A stretch of 64,000 bases of DNA from Symbiodinium sp. CCMP2592. Lineage: Eukaryota > Sar > Dinophyceae > Suessiales > Symbiodiniaceae. Below are positions 42,147-51,553 of the stretch, piece by piece. The DNA is taken from the NCBI GenBank assembly GCA_905221615.1, contig CAJNDT010000953.1, positions 45,978 to 109,977 of the forward strand. The letters run 5' to 3'. The position numbers were made by a program, and so were the translations under genes. Positions within the stretch are counted from its first letter, which is position 1, and each line of letters starts with the position of its first letter. The notes below the pieces were generated by a model, which saw only the letters and a program-made list of their open reading frames with translations, did no database searches and was not told the DNA's origin.

Positions 42147-42774
42147 CCAAAGTTGCTAAGTGTCGTGAAGCTTGTTACTCTTTGCTCCGAGCTGCAGTAG
42201 ACAATTTAGTTTTGCATTCATCCGGAAGCGCTTGGCATGTCACTTGTGTTGGAAATCGGTAGCTTTGTGCGCTTTACCTCCTGGCCTTGTTCAGGGACCC
42301 AGGCTGGCAGATAGACTGGGTCCAGGTTCCGCAGCCATGCGCGAGATTTACGACCGAAGTCCAGAAACAACCCAGGCCAAAGCTCAAGGCAATTATAGCT
42401 TTAGACGACACGCACTCTGGCAGCCCGAATTCAACAAGCCAGCCATAAATCAGCAGTAAGTCCAGGCACTGATTGATTGCCGTTGAGGCGCGAGTTGAAT
42501 TGATTTTTCGGTGCTTTCTGTTGGAGGGCTTGACATTGACCGACTCATCAGGCCATGGAACCCAGACGTGGTGGAGCCGTCGAGGCGGGTACTTCTGGGG
42601 TTCGGGGTCGGTTAACATTGATACTGATTGACTGCTCTGCCAGATTCTGACTGTCAGTCTGTGCTTGCAAGGGATTGCAGTACCAGCCGAGATTGCCGCA
42701 ACCACTGCTGGAACTAGAAGCGACCCAACCGAAATGCGCATCGGGCCCAAGACTTTAAGCAGGGTTTTCCTTTC

Positions 42775-43014
42775 ATGGTCCCTGCTTGGATTCCGACCTC
42801 GCTTGGTTTGCTGCGCGAGGGTATTCAGAGCAACTGGTGGGGGCTCGCTTGTCCTTATCATTGCCAAGGCACCAGTCTGGCATTTACCATTGCGATTTTC
42901 CTCCTGGGGCTCTTTGCTGGGATCCTTTTATCGCTGCTGGTAGCTGGGTATTTCTACTGGGCTCATTGGCAAGCTCAGGGTATTGCGAGGCGCCCCCCGC
43001 GGATCGTGCTCTGA
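42775..43014 (+). CDS. Small membrane protein of the retroelement
   Basis: An ATG at 42775 opens 79 codons. A single hydrophobic span (FTIAIFLLGLFAGILLSLLV) sits in the C-terminal half between Cys/Trp-rich and basic segments, which predicts one membrane segment. The next ORF starts 33 bases later. A membrane protein at the head of a retroelement is unusual. Its role could be envelope-like, targeting, or unrelated to the element. The frame is intact. Confidence 0.5.
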   Translation: MVPAWIPTSLGLLREGIQSNWWGLACPYHCQGTSLAFTIAIFLLGLFAGILLSLLVAGYFYWAHWQAQGIARRPPRIVL

Positions 43015-43047
43015 GGCAACGTGCGGCCCGCCTTCGCGGGTACTTGC

Positions 43048-43737
43048 ATGCCGAGGGTTCGGGTTAAGGTAGACGGGGTCGAAGTAGTGGTCGATACAGG
43101 TAGCGTGCAGGCGCCTCCTCAGGAGGCTTCCTCCCCTTCTTCTGTCGGCTCCTTTGTCCTCCTACCGGAGGTTCCCGGCCCGTCTCCTCTGTCGGGCTAC
43201 TTGCCCTCCTTGCCGCCCGAGTCCCCCCGTGTCATCGGCGCCACCCGTGTGAGGGAGGAACCCCCTCCTTCCAGCGCCACCTACACTGCCGCAGCCAGCT
43301 CCTCTGTGCCTCCTCCTTTACCTTCCACCTCACAGGTGCCAGAGTACCCCTTGCAGGGCCTAGTGCCCCCTGGCATTTCGAGCCAGCCGCCGGATCCCCC
43401 GTCGCACATCCTGGACTTGGGTCGTCCCCTTTCCTCGTGCAACTTCAGCCCCCGCGGCCGGATCCTTCGTGCCTGGACTGCTGGCCTTAGTGCTGCTAGG
43501 GTCCTGAGAGGTGAGTGCGACTACGTTGACAGCACACCTCGCATCAACCTGAGCAATCGCCTCTACTGTGTTTTGCGCACCCGGGCTGTGAACGAGCCTC
43601 AGGTCCTTTACAGCTTTGCTGCCTACCGACAGGTGCCTGGCATCCTTGAAAGGAGGGGCTCAGTGTCTCACGCTTTTCCGAGTGAGGCAGAAGCGAGAGC
43701 ATATTTTGCGGGGGCTGGCTTGGCCTTCCCGCGCTGA
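43048..43737 (+). CDS. Viroplasmin/RNase H1 N-domain-like protein
   Basis: The first ATG of the open frame is at 43048 (MPRVRVKVDG), giving 229 codons. Near the start is VEVVVDTGSVQ, similar to a retropepsin active-site loop but without the rest of that fold. A Pro/Ser-rich linker follows. The C-terminal third, LYCVLRTRAVNEPQVLYSF and SVSHAFPSEAEARAYFAGAG, matches the viroplasmin (Cauli_VI) / RNase H1 hybrid-binding pattern of YxV-F-S-x-EA-xF. Such a domain binds RNA-DNA hybrids or dsRNA. Its stop overlaps the next ATG (TGATG). Confidence 0.5.
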   Translation: MPRVRVKVDGVEVVVDTGSVQAPPQEASSPSSVGSFVLLPEVPGPSPLSGYLPSLPPESPRVIGATRVREEPPPSSATYTAAASSSVPPPLPSTSQVPEYPLQGLVPPGISSQPPDPPSHILDLGRPLSSCNFSPRGRILRAWTAGLSAARVLRGECDYVDSTPRINLSNRLYCVLRTRAVNEPQVLYSFAAYRQVPGILERRGSVSHAFPSEAEARAYFAGAGLAFPR

Positions 43738-43739
43738 TG
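43735..43739 (+). promoter_or_regulatory. Stop-start overlap TGATG between ORFs
   Basis: The TGA of the viroplasmin-like ORF (43735-43737) overlaps the ATG of the next (43737-43739). UGAUG or UAAUG junctions support termination-coupled reinitiation in some retrotransposons and viruses. Confidence 0.5.
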
Positions 43740-44843
43740 GACTTCTCCTCCCTTACCCCTGCCTCCAGCGGCCAGGTGGACATCCTTGAGCTCCTTTGGC
43801 CGCCTGCGGCTGATGCTGACGCACAGAGGGTATGTGTGGCCTACGTGCTGATGTTGCGTGCAGACGGCTTCTTGCTGACCGTCCCCGGGTCCTTCTTTAC
43901 CCCGGCCGAGCTTGCTGCCGATGGGGAAGAGGGTTTGCCTCGCCCTGGTCCTTCGCTTCAGCTGGAGGCCCCTGCTGTAGCCCTGTCAGAGGAGGGAGAT
44001 TGGATTGTGGCCCCCTCGGCCGAACCCCTTTCGGTGACTGTCGTGGACTTCCCCGCCTCCTTGGCGGCTCAGCTCTCGCCCGTCGAGCTCGACACATTCC
44101 TCGGAACCTTTTTCAACGAGACCGACACTGGTCTTTACCCTCTGGCTTCCGACGTGCTCCGTCAGGCCCGGGCTTGGATTTTGGCCGAGGGAGCCGGAGT
44201 ATCCTCAGGTTACCAAACGGCCGCGTCCGAACCCCCTGCTGCAGCAGCCGAGGCCCGCCGGCTGAGGGCGAAGCGACCCACTGTTTCCCTGTTGGCCCAA
44301 CAGCAGGCAGCCTTGACAGAAGTTGTGGCCCGGCTCAGCGATCAGTTAGCGCAAATGCAAAAGGCTTCTCAGCCCGCGTCCCCTACCCAGGTGAGCCCGC
44401 TACAGCAGCCAGTTCCGTCAGGAGCCGAGGTTCGCCAGGCACCGCTCTCTGCGCAGCTCGGCGCCACAGGAAAGCCAACAGGAGCTGCGCGTGAGGCTGG
44501 AGGCCTCGCGCTGCCACCTTTCCAGTCAGTGCCCAAGAGCCTGGCCCATACCTTGGGGCCTCCGCCGCCTGCGCGCGGCCTCACAGCTTCCCTGCGACCT
44601 CCCGAGGTGGATCAAGATGCTCGGCTGGCGGCCGCCATTACTTCAGGAGAGTTGCCCGCCGCGCCGCCGCAGCCAGACCTGACTTCGGCCATGATGGCTC
44701 AGAGCCAAGCCCTTCTGACACTGGTGGGCCACCTCGCCCAGGGCGGGGACCCGGTCTTGGACTCACAGGCGTCCGGGGTTTCCTCTTCCCGCGGCTGCAA
44801 GCCGAGCTGGCGTCTTACTCAGGCGTTTTTGCCGAAAAGGTGA
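43737..44843 (+). CDS. Gag-like protein of the retroelement
   Basis: 368 codons, starting MDFSSLTPASSGQVDILELL. The N-terminal part is folded-looking and acidic. The middle has PTVSLLAQQQAALTEVVARLSDQLAQMQ, a coiled coil. The C-terminal part is Pro/Ala-rich. Near 44765 the true reading seems to leave this frame: another frame continues as GFLFPRLQAELASYS and VFAEKVKERALPRG, so the last 25 or so residues are out-of-frame text. This fits a Gag polyprotein that has since taken a frameshift. Confidence 0.45.
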   Translation: MDFSSLTPASSGQVDILELLWPPAADADAQRVCVAYVLMLRADGFLLTVPGSFFTPAELAADGEEGLPRPGPSLQLEAPAVALSEEGDWIVAPSAEPLSVTVVDFPASLAAQLSPVELDTFLGTFFNETDTGLYPLASDVLRQARAWILAEGAGVSSGYQTAASEPPAAAAEARRLRAKRPTVSLLAQQQAALTEVVARLSDQLAQMQKASQPASPTQVSPLQQPVPSGAEVRQAPLSAQLGATGKPTGAAREAGGLALPPFQSVPKSLAHTLGPPPPARGLTASLRPPEVDQDARLAAAITSGELPAAPPQPDLTSAMMAQSQALLTLVGHLAQGGDPVLDSQASGVSSSRGCKPSWRLTQAFLPKR

Positions 44844-44865
44844 AGGAGAGGGCTCTACCGCGGGG

Positions 44866-45380
44866 GTGGGCTCCACCGAGCCTTTCTCGCTCAGCCGCTA
44901 CTACGAAAGGTATGGAGGGTTCGCCAAGCATCGCGAGCTGGCTCTGATAGCCTGGCAGGTGTCGATCGCTTTCGACTTGTTGATGGCTGGAAACAGCACC
45001 GGCGCGGCGGACGTGTTGGCCCTTTTGGCCGTGTACTTGGACCAACTTGTGCGTGGCTCTTGACCTTGCAGCACGACCCGCCTCAGGCCATCTACTCGGA
45101 TCCTGTGTCGACCCCGGGAGCCGGAGTGCAGCCGTTCTCCCCGCTAGCAGATCAGAAGTGGGTCACTTCGGCCCTGGGCTGCCTTCGCGAGATGGACTTG
45201 ATCGCTTCGCGGCGGGCCGAGGCAAAACCAAAGCCAAAGCGGCCACCAGGCCTCCCCGCACCACCGACGGGCCAGGGCACACCTCAGGAGGAGGTGGCTC
45301 TCACCAAGAAGCAGCAGCGGGCAGCACAATGGGCCGCGAAACGCGCAGCCGCGGGCGCGACACCGCCTCCGGCGAAGTGA
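44866..45380 (+). pseudogene. Continuation of Gag in two further frames
   Basis: 44866-45063 reads FSLSRYYERYGGFAKHRELA and LIAWQVSIAFDLLMAG then VLALLAVYLDQLV, a helical capsid-like part. 45060-45380 continues after another shift as LQHDPPQAIYSDPV, FSPLADQKWVTSALGCLREM and a Lys-rich tail. The pieces are collinear with Gag, so two shifts within 300 bases have killed it. Confidence 0.45.
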
Positions 45381-45399
45381 GCCCTGATGGGCCTGATGC

Positions 45400-46510
45400 A
45401 TGCCTTCCGTCCTTCGACGGCGAATTTACTTTCTCTTCGTGGGCGGCCTCGCTCACTCGTTTGGTCCTTAAGTCTGGGACCTGTTTTGCACACTTTCTCT
45501 TTTCGACTTTGCACCTCCAACGGAGCGACGCTGTTTCCGCTCCCACCGCCCTCTTTCCCATTCCCTCGCCCAGTGCTGCGCCTGTGGGGAGGAGTACCCG
45601 CCAGCGAGGGGGCACACGCCAAGCCGGAAGGCACATGTCCCGGGCCCTTCATGTGATCATCATGGCCCTTAATTTTGTGCACTCGGGTTTTAGGCCTGTG
45701 CCACTGAGCGCATTGCGGAGGCCGCCGAACCTGCATCACATTTCGGTGTTCAGGCGGGTCAGCGGCTATTTGCGGGCGTGTTGCCGCCGTGGGATCTCGA
45801 TCCCATACTGCGCCGGCAGAAGGGGGAGCCACCTAGCCGCACGCCTAGGTGAGCTCTCCGACTTCCTTCTTGCGTGCGGGGTGGGGCTTGACAGCTATGA
45901 TGTGCCTGCTCCGGCGGCCTTTGCGGACAAGCCTCTTGTTCCTCATGCCCCCGGCGGGCCTGACTGTTTGCGCCCCTACCGGCCCTTAGAGGCCGACACG
46001 ATCGTGCTGCACGGTGAAGCCGACTGGGACATCAGTCCCTTCCTGTCTCCTGGCATGCTCCTTGCTTTCCGGGACCCGCTGGTGCTCGAAACTTTTCCCG
46101 GGTCGTGTGGGCCGGCCCCCTCCTTCAAGCATGAAAACCCGGAGGAGGTCTTTAAGCTTATGAAGGTATGGGATGCAAAGGGGCTTTTGACACTGCGACC
46201 GGGCATCATCCCGGACATCAGGTGCTCCCGAGTCTTCGGCTCTTTCCAGAGCCCGGGAAAGTTTCGGCAAATTGGTGATCGCCGCGGACAAAACGGCCTG
46301 GAGGCTCGCCTTGACGGCGTGTCACACCTCTTGCCCCAAGGCTTCCTGCTGACCAAGTTGCATGTCCCTCGCTTCACCCACCAGCTGCTCGGGAGCAGCA
46401 CCGATCGAAAGGATTTTTATTCCCAGTGTCGGGTCAGCCTGGAGCGCTCCTTCACGAATGCCACGAAACCATGCTTTGCGCTGTCGGAGTTTGCCGGCAC
46501 TAGCGCGGTC
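45400..46510 (+). pseudogene. Reverse transcriptase, N-terminal half, truncated
   Basis: The frame is open and includes ALHVIIMALNFVHSGFRPVP, CSRVFGSFQSPGKFRQIGDRR, LEARLDGVSHLLPQGFLLT and STDRKDFYSQCRVSLERS. The last has the palm motif A Asp of an RT of the kind seen in dinoflagellate elements. The YxDD motif and thumb are missing. From about 46510 the sequence is unrelated and overlaps an opposite-strand exon. The open frame continues to 47209 but is not RT. Confidence 0.55.
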
Positions 46511-46564
46511 CTCCCACCAACCGCACATATAAAAACCGTCACAATCGTTGGTCACCCTGCCCTA

Positions 46565-46815
46565 CTAGTCCTCATCTGTCTTCTTCTCGCTGGTCCTGGG
46601 CTTCTTGTTCTTTGGCTCGCGAATCACCTCCTGGCTGTCGCTAAACACCTCCTTGGTGTTGCTGCCGTGAAGAACATCTACTGGGGCGGTGACAACAACG
46701 ACCTCCCTGGCCTCCTTAGGATCGGCTTTCTCGGGCTCCTCCAGCCACTGCTCGAACTCGTGATCGATAAAAACTTGGGAGTCCTCACCGGTATCCATGG
46801 CAGCACGGAAGAGCC
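46565..46815 (-). CDS. Acidic C-terminal exon of an unrecognised minus-strand gene
   Basis: The frame encodes MDTGEDSQVFIDHEFEQWLE, EPEKADPKEAREVVVVTAPV and a terminal KNKKPRTSEKKTDED before a stop. It is acidic, then basic. It may be the last exon of a gene whose other pieces lie at 47294-47430 and 47790-48563. The acceptor was not identified with confidence. Function is unknown. Confidence 0.4.
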
Positions 46816-47293
46816 CACAAACTCCAAAGCCCAAAAGCTGTGCGGTTCCGTATCCCACACAAAGTGTCGCATGCAATGCTTCTGGAATCTCTGCACTTAT
46901 GCACACACAAGCCCACTCCACTCCTACGGCACATGTTTCGGAGGCTGGGTATCCCGCAAGGATCGCAATGCCAGCCGAAGTTTGTGTAGACCTGGGCCAT
47001 CGGAGGAGTTCGCAAGGCTATTCACGGGTCCGTGCTGTAAATCGCTCACACACAACTGGAACTGCACATGTAACATATTTTGCAGACTGTGTGTGCCGGC
47101 ACGACCAAACGGAACTGGGTGTCCAGCAGGGATCGCACTGGCTGTCGAAGTTCATGGGTGGGCCTGGGCCATCGGGCTATTCATGGATTTGGGGGATGGC
47201 ACTCTGTGACTCGCTCACACCAAACATGCAGAGGGCAGAACATGCATTTTTTCCCCCAAACCCACGGCTTCTATCACACGTGTAGATCTCACC

Positions 47294-47430
47294 GGCCCCT
47301 GGATCGTGATCGCGACTTGAACTTGTTGAGGCAGGTCTTGGCATAAAATCGCTTGCATCGCCAAAACTCCAAAGTATCCTTGGCCTTTTTCAACTCCGCC
47401 TCCCAGTACTCCTTGTTCCCGCCGTCCACC
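47294..47430 (-). CDS. Exon with basic RS-like end
   Basis: It reads VVDGGNKEYWEAELKKAKDT and RCKRFYAKTCLNKFKSRSRSRG, ending at a good donor (CCG|GTGAGA, intron start near 47293). Upstream lies AT-rich DNA with (CATA)n runs. Amphipathic and basic, it could bind nucleic acid. It probably belongs to the same gene as 46565-46815. Confidence 0.4.
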
Positions 47431-47789
47431 ACCTGTATGCGGGCAGGGGGTATTTGTGATTTGTGCAGAAGATACCACCACCTATATGTACACACAACAT
47501 ACTACAACCATACACACTACACATACCTACCTACCAACCTACATACATACATGCATACATACATACATACATGGTAAACGTGTATATATACATATATAGA
47601 TATATACATGAAAAACTATATAATCCTATACAACCTAAACTCTTAAACTCTAAACCGGGCCGGAAAAGAGGGGCGAGGCCTTTTCTTTAAAGCCTGAAAC
47701 CCTTTAGAAGCTAAGCCCTAAAACCCCAAGCCGCAGGAACCCATTGGATCCCAGAAGCCCCATAAACCTTTTTTTGTATGCCCTGGGAC

Positions 47790-47870
47790 CTGCTCGTAGC
47801 TGCTGTCATCCGAGCCATCTCCGTTGGAGGCCTGGGAATCCTCTCCACCAGCACCGGAAGCCTCGCCATC
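47790..47870 (-). CDS. Acidic exon
   Basis: After a CAG| acceptor the minus strand reads DGEASGAGGEDSQASNGDGS then DDSSYEQVPG. It is Asp/Glu/Ser-rich and probably disordered, in line with the neighbouring acidic exons. Confidence 0.35.
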
Positions 47871-47904
47871 CTGAAACAAAACCACTCAACCCAAAAACTC
47901 TATA

Positions 47905-48563
47905 CTACATGTACCACAACCTTATCACACAAAGTAGTGCAGAAGTCAAACCTAGGGCCCTGGGGTTTTTAAGGGCTTTGGAGTTTAGGGTCTCGGCCTC
48001 GGCAACTCTGGAGCCCAAAGTCTCCTCCTGGTGGTTCTCTTCAGGATGCTCGCTGTCGTTGGTGTTCTGATGGCCCGGGTCCTGTGACAACAGCCCGTGC
48101 TCTAAATGTAGATATATCACACTGTGTAATTACAGTCAGGATTAAGTAAGGTATTTAGAGTTTGGGTTTAGGAGTTTAGGGAGAAAAACCCAGTTCAGGT
48201 ACCAGCAAGGGTGTTGGGTCTCGGCCTCGGCAACTGTGGAGCCCAAAGTCTGGTTCTCTTCAGGATGCTCGATGTCGTTGGTGTTCTCATGGCCCGGGTC
48301 CTGCGACAACAGCCCGTGCTCTAAATGTAGATATATCACACTGTGTAATTACGGGCAGGATTAAGTAAGTAAGGTATTTGGAGTTTGGGTTTAGGTATTA
48401 CATGCCAGTTCAGGTAACAGCCAGGGTGTTGGGTGTTAGGTTTAGGTCCCTGTGGAGAAAAAGTCTCCTCCTGGTGGTTCTCTTCAGGATAAACGATGTC
48501 GTTGGTGTTCTCATGGCCCGGGTCCTGCGACAACAGCCCGTGCTCTAAATGTAGATATATCAC
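47905..48563 (-). repeat. Three tandem copies of an acidic-exon unit (about 222 bp)
   Basis: Units ending near 48120, 48339 and 48563 each have a TTTAG| acceptor followed by an exon reading EHGLLSQDPGHENTNDIEHP or close variants, then EENHQEET. Between exons is a G-rich intron with GGTATTTGGAGTTTGGGTTTAGG. Each copy is open. The second lacks the HQEE part and the third ends differently. This is an exon-plus-intron duplication, as in the SBBP array. Confidence 0.6.
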
Positions 48564-48839
48564 ACTGTGTATTTCAAGGCTCTCGGGGCTACGTTTAGGG
48601 TAGTGTTTTGAAGGGTTGCCGGGGTCATGTAAGTTGGGTAGTGCTCCAAGTTAGGGCCCTTTATGTAGTGTCCGAGAGAGCTTAAGGTTTAGGGCAGGGC
48701 TTTGGGGGTTCAAAGTTTAGGTTTAGGTTTAGGGTTCAGGGTTTTGGTTTGGGGTTAAGTATAAGGTATTTGGAGTTTGGGTTTAGGGATTTTATCCCAG
48801 TTCAAGTAACAGCAAGGGTGTTGGGTTTAGGTGCAATTA

Positions 48840-48887
48840 TACATTGGTCAATATTAATATATATTAATATATTAATATATATATATA

Positions 48888-48922
<35 letters not shown>

Positions 48923-49023
48923 ATACATATATATATATATATATGTATATGAATATATATGAATATATATGAATATATATGAATATATATGAATATATAT
49001 TAATATATATATATTAATATATA

Positions 49024-49073
<50 letters not shown>

Positions 49074-49087
49074 TGTATATATATATG
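48840..49087. repeat. (TA)n low-complexity tract
   Basis: About 250 bases of TATATA with interspersed GAATATATAT and TTAATATAT words. No genes. It may be prone to unwinding. Confidence 0.95.
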
Positions 49088-50031
49088 TGGCCGAGACCTT
49101 TAGGGTCTATTTGGCCATTTCCTGTCTACTTATATAAGTACACAAGCCATCACTGCCTTGTAGACGTCGTGGACGATGCAATCCCAACAACAGGGCACTC
49201 GAATCTCAATGCAGGTGCCGCGATAAAAGGCACAGCCGTCCGAAGCTAACATCTTTCATTTGCGCAAAAGCTTGAGGCTCAAACTCACTAAATGCTTTGA
49301 AGTCATGCGCTGCAATCAGTGTCAAGTGCTGAACCGTAAAGAAGTCAGCTAATAGCGTTCAGGGCACTAACTTCTATCGCCGACCAACATCCCCAGCATT
49401 CCACCGGAAGGGAAGAGCACTAGAGTAGTCGTAATAGCCGAGCGACAACCACGAGCTCGAAACGCAGCTAGCACGGACAACTCTCCTTTCACATGGATGT
49501 GGCACAAATCTCAGTAGATTGTAGCTAGTTTTTGGCTAGCTTCAATTTTTCGTACCCACTGAGAATTGAAGGACTTTATCCAAAATGGTCACGGATGCAC
49601 AACATTCCTCGCCACTCCAAGTCATGCTATCACACTCCCACACGGCCATGACTGCACATGTCAGCTCAAGCGAGCGAACGATAGCGATAGCGAAACACGT
49701 CGTCTCTGGCCGCAACACCTACGATGGTTTCAGTGGGAAGGTAGACGGACTAGCACACATAGTCGTAACCCGCCCAATGTCATGGGATACGAACAATCGA
49801 TGGTCGCTGTGTTTGGTTTGCTCAGCAATCCGAATTGTGCAAAGACCAGCTATACCGCAGAGCTCAGCCTGATTGATCGATGCTAGGTCTGAACACAACC
49901 ATGCTGAGACCCTGCGCGCGAAAGGACTGGTTGTCTATAGGACATCTCTGGACACAGACGCAATGGCAGCATCAACTGTCAGCAAGGCGACCTGATTTTC
50001 CGCAAGTGGACCAGTCGCGGGATCCGTCACA
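49088..50031. other. Intergenic, no gene recognised
   Basis: A hairpin (TGGCCGAGACC ... GGTCTATTTGGCCA) lies next to the (TA)n tract at 49087-49117. Plus-strand open stretches at 49566-49886 look accidental. A spliced-leader-like relic is noted separately. Confidence 0.4.
49574..49594 (-). other. Second DinoSL-like relic (17 of 21 positions)
   Basis: The minus strand shares CCGT, CCATTTTGG and AAG at the right spacing with the spliced leader, with four mismatches. This is weaker than the 5971 copy and could be chance. Confidence 0.3.
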
Positions 50032-51465
50032 TCAGGCACTTGCCCGCCGGCGGCACTTTTTTTTGATGCCCCCGACCCGAATTTGGTGCTGCCGTCTGGC
50101 GTTGAAGGGCGTGCGCTTGATGCACCTTCGTTTAGAGGCTGGCTTCTTTCGAACCCAAGCCTGCACCGCAGATGCCTCATCTTCACGAGCACGAACAAGC
50201 GGAAGTTTGGCCTTGTTCTGCGGGCCTTTTCCGTCGTCTTTCTGCTCGTCACACCAGCCCAGCCAGCTGCCCTCTGACCATGAGGGCTTGGCTAGTGCAC
50301 GCGACAAAATGACACCTTCGGCAGTGACTCTAACGAACGGAAAGCACATTGCAACGTGATGTGCTACCAACTTGCGGTAACGCATCAGACGCAGCTTCAA
50401 AAGAAGCGTGGATCTGTGCAGGGAGTTGGCTGTGCGCAACCATGCATTAATCTCAGCGTGAAGGGCCTCGTTCGAGGAGGTCCCACTGGGAAGGAATGCC
50501 CTTTCCAGTACAGTCATGCCGTGTCGGAGCCGCAGGTTGTTCCACAACCATTCGAGGCGGTCCGGCGCAGCAGCTGACCAGAGGATCTTAAACACTTCCT
50601 TGTTGGCACCGGTTACCTTTCTGCCAACTTCCTCCGGTTTCAAGCTACACAAAGCCGCGAGGCCCCTTATGAATTCACAGCGGTTGTAAAAGGGCACATC
50701 GGTGCACAGACTCAACATGTACGCCTCAGCCTCGGCCTTGGGCATAGACTGATGCCATATGTGATCTCGCGCACATTGCTCCTCTTGGCTCAACGGCGTG
50801 GGGTTGCTGCCAGTAAAGATCACACCCCAATCCTCGGCGGCCTTGCTTGTATCAATGGCCAGCACCTTGCGCACCAATGATCGCAGCATTCTCGAACCGG
50901 CCGTTCGCTTGTTCCAATGTGCGTACTCATACACGATTGCAAGATGGATCGGATCAAGGGCCACGCACTTGAGGCTCGTGCAGATACTCTGTAACATCGA
51001 AAACAGCTTCGGAGACGGCTGATCTGTAGCCAGGTACTCGACTTGGGCCAAAGCAGCTGCTGAGAAGCTGAGTTGGAATTGCTCCACGACGTGCTCTGCC
51101 TTCTCAGTTGCAAGGGGCACCATCAGCAGAACGGCCCCTGTGCGACCCCGGGCCGTCAAGAGCCGCCTCCACGCTGTGGCATCAGGAAATGGGGCAGCAT
51201 TTCGAGCCGCCTTTGGTGCCCTATATGACTCCTGACCCTTGAGCTTGAGGCATGTCTTAAGCGTTGCATCCACGCTCACGTACAGCCACTCCTTGTTTTC
51301 GAGAAGAACATCAAGCATTTCGTTCATCTTCGTTTGAACTGCAGCTGAGTATGCGACATCCTCAAGAAGTGGCCACCAATGCCGAGTGTGAGTGGGATAC
51401 AGCGAGGAGAGCTGATTTCCAGCTTCGTGGGCTCGAAGATGCAATCTGGGCCAGGTAGCTCGAAC
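50032..51465 (-). CDS. DDE transposase-like module (last exon)
   Basis: A 478-codon exon. The previous intron ends CGCGCAG| and the exon opens VRATWPRLHLRAHEAGNQL. The RNase H-fold triad is likely Asp in YVSVDATLKTCLKLKGQ, Asp in EYLATDQPSPKLF, and Glu in SGTSSNEALHAEINAWLR, with LDPIHLA between. It resembles transposase-like proteins found widely in dinoflagellate genomes, possibly distant Mutator-like relatives. The C-terminal tail is strongly basic (KKPASKRRCIKRTPF, GGIKKKCRRRASA), suited to DNA or nuclear import. There is no ATG near the exon start, which supports it being the end of a longer protein. Stop at 50032. Confidence 0.55.
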   Translation of the reverse strand, partial: VRATWPRLHLRAHEAGNQLSSLYPTHTRHWWPLLEDVAYSAAVQTKMNEMLDVLLENKEWLYVSVDATLKTCLKLKGQESYRAPKAARNAAPFPDATAWRRLLTARGRTGAVLLMVPLATEKAEHVVEQFQLSFSAAALAQVEYLATDQPSPKLFSMLQSICTSLKCVALDPIHLAIVYEYAHWNKRTAGSRMLRSLVRKVLAIDTSKAAEDWGVIFTGSNPTPLSQEEQCARDHIWHQSMPKAEAEAYMLSLCTDVPFYNRCEFIRGLAALCSLKPEEVGRKVTGANKEVFKILWSAAAPDRLEWLWNNLRLRHGMTVLERAFLPSGTSSNEALHAEINAWLRTANSLHRSTLLLKLRLMRYRKLVAHHVAMCFPFVRVTAEGVILSRALAKPSWSEGSWLGWCDEQKDDGKGPQNKAKLPLVRAREDEASAVQAWVRKKPASKRRCIKRTPFNARRQHQIRVGGIKKKCRRRASA

Positions 51466-51553
51466 CTGCGCGGAATGTCGGGGTGACTAAGCACGTTTCT
51501 GTTGTTTCTGCTCAGGTCTAGAAGCAGCATTAGGAGTCAGCAAGACACCCCGC
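51466..51553 (-). other. Intron 3, GC-AG, 88 nt
   Basis: CATGTTCAG|GCGGGG ... CGCGCAG|GTTCGAGC. Removing it joins HHVQ to VRATW in frame and removes the TAA of the upstream exon frame. Confidence 0.55.

Larger units (their letters stand above)
42775..46510 (+). mobile_element. 5' part of a retroelement: membrane ORF, viroplasmin-like ORF, Gag, truncated RT
   Basis: Four coding blocks in one direction are arranged as a retroelement and end abruptly inside the RT at about 46510, where unrelated sequence starts. No LTR or terminal repeat was found. Frame changes between 44760 and 45400 show decay. It does not resemble the Ngaro or Copia elements of the window in its RT. Confidence 0.55.
47640..48840. 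repeat. Scattered telomere-like TTTAGGG/CCCTAAA motifs
   Basis: CCCTAAAACCCCAAGCC near 47710 and GTTTAGGTTTAGGTTTAGGG near 48717, with many GGGTTTAGG words between. Dinoflagellate telomeres are TTTAGGG, so this may be degraded interstitial telomeric DNA. It also forms the introns of the acidic-exon units. Confidence 0.5.

Noticed and set aside
45047..47209. A single 720-codon plus-strand gene
   Set aside because: Its start overlaps Gag in another frame, only the middle is RT, and the end beyond 46510 overlaps opposite-strand coding; it is an accidental join.
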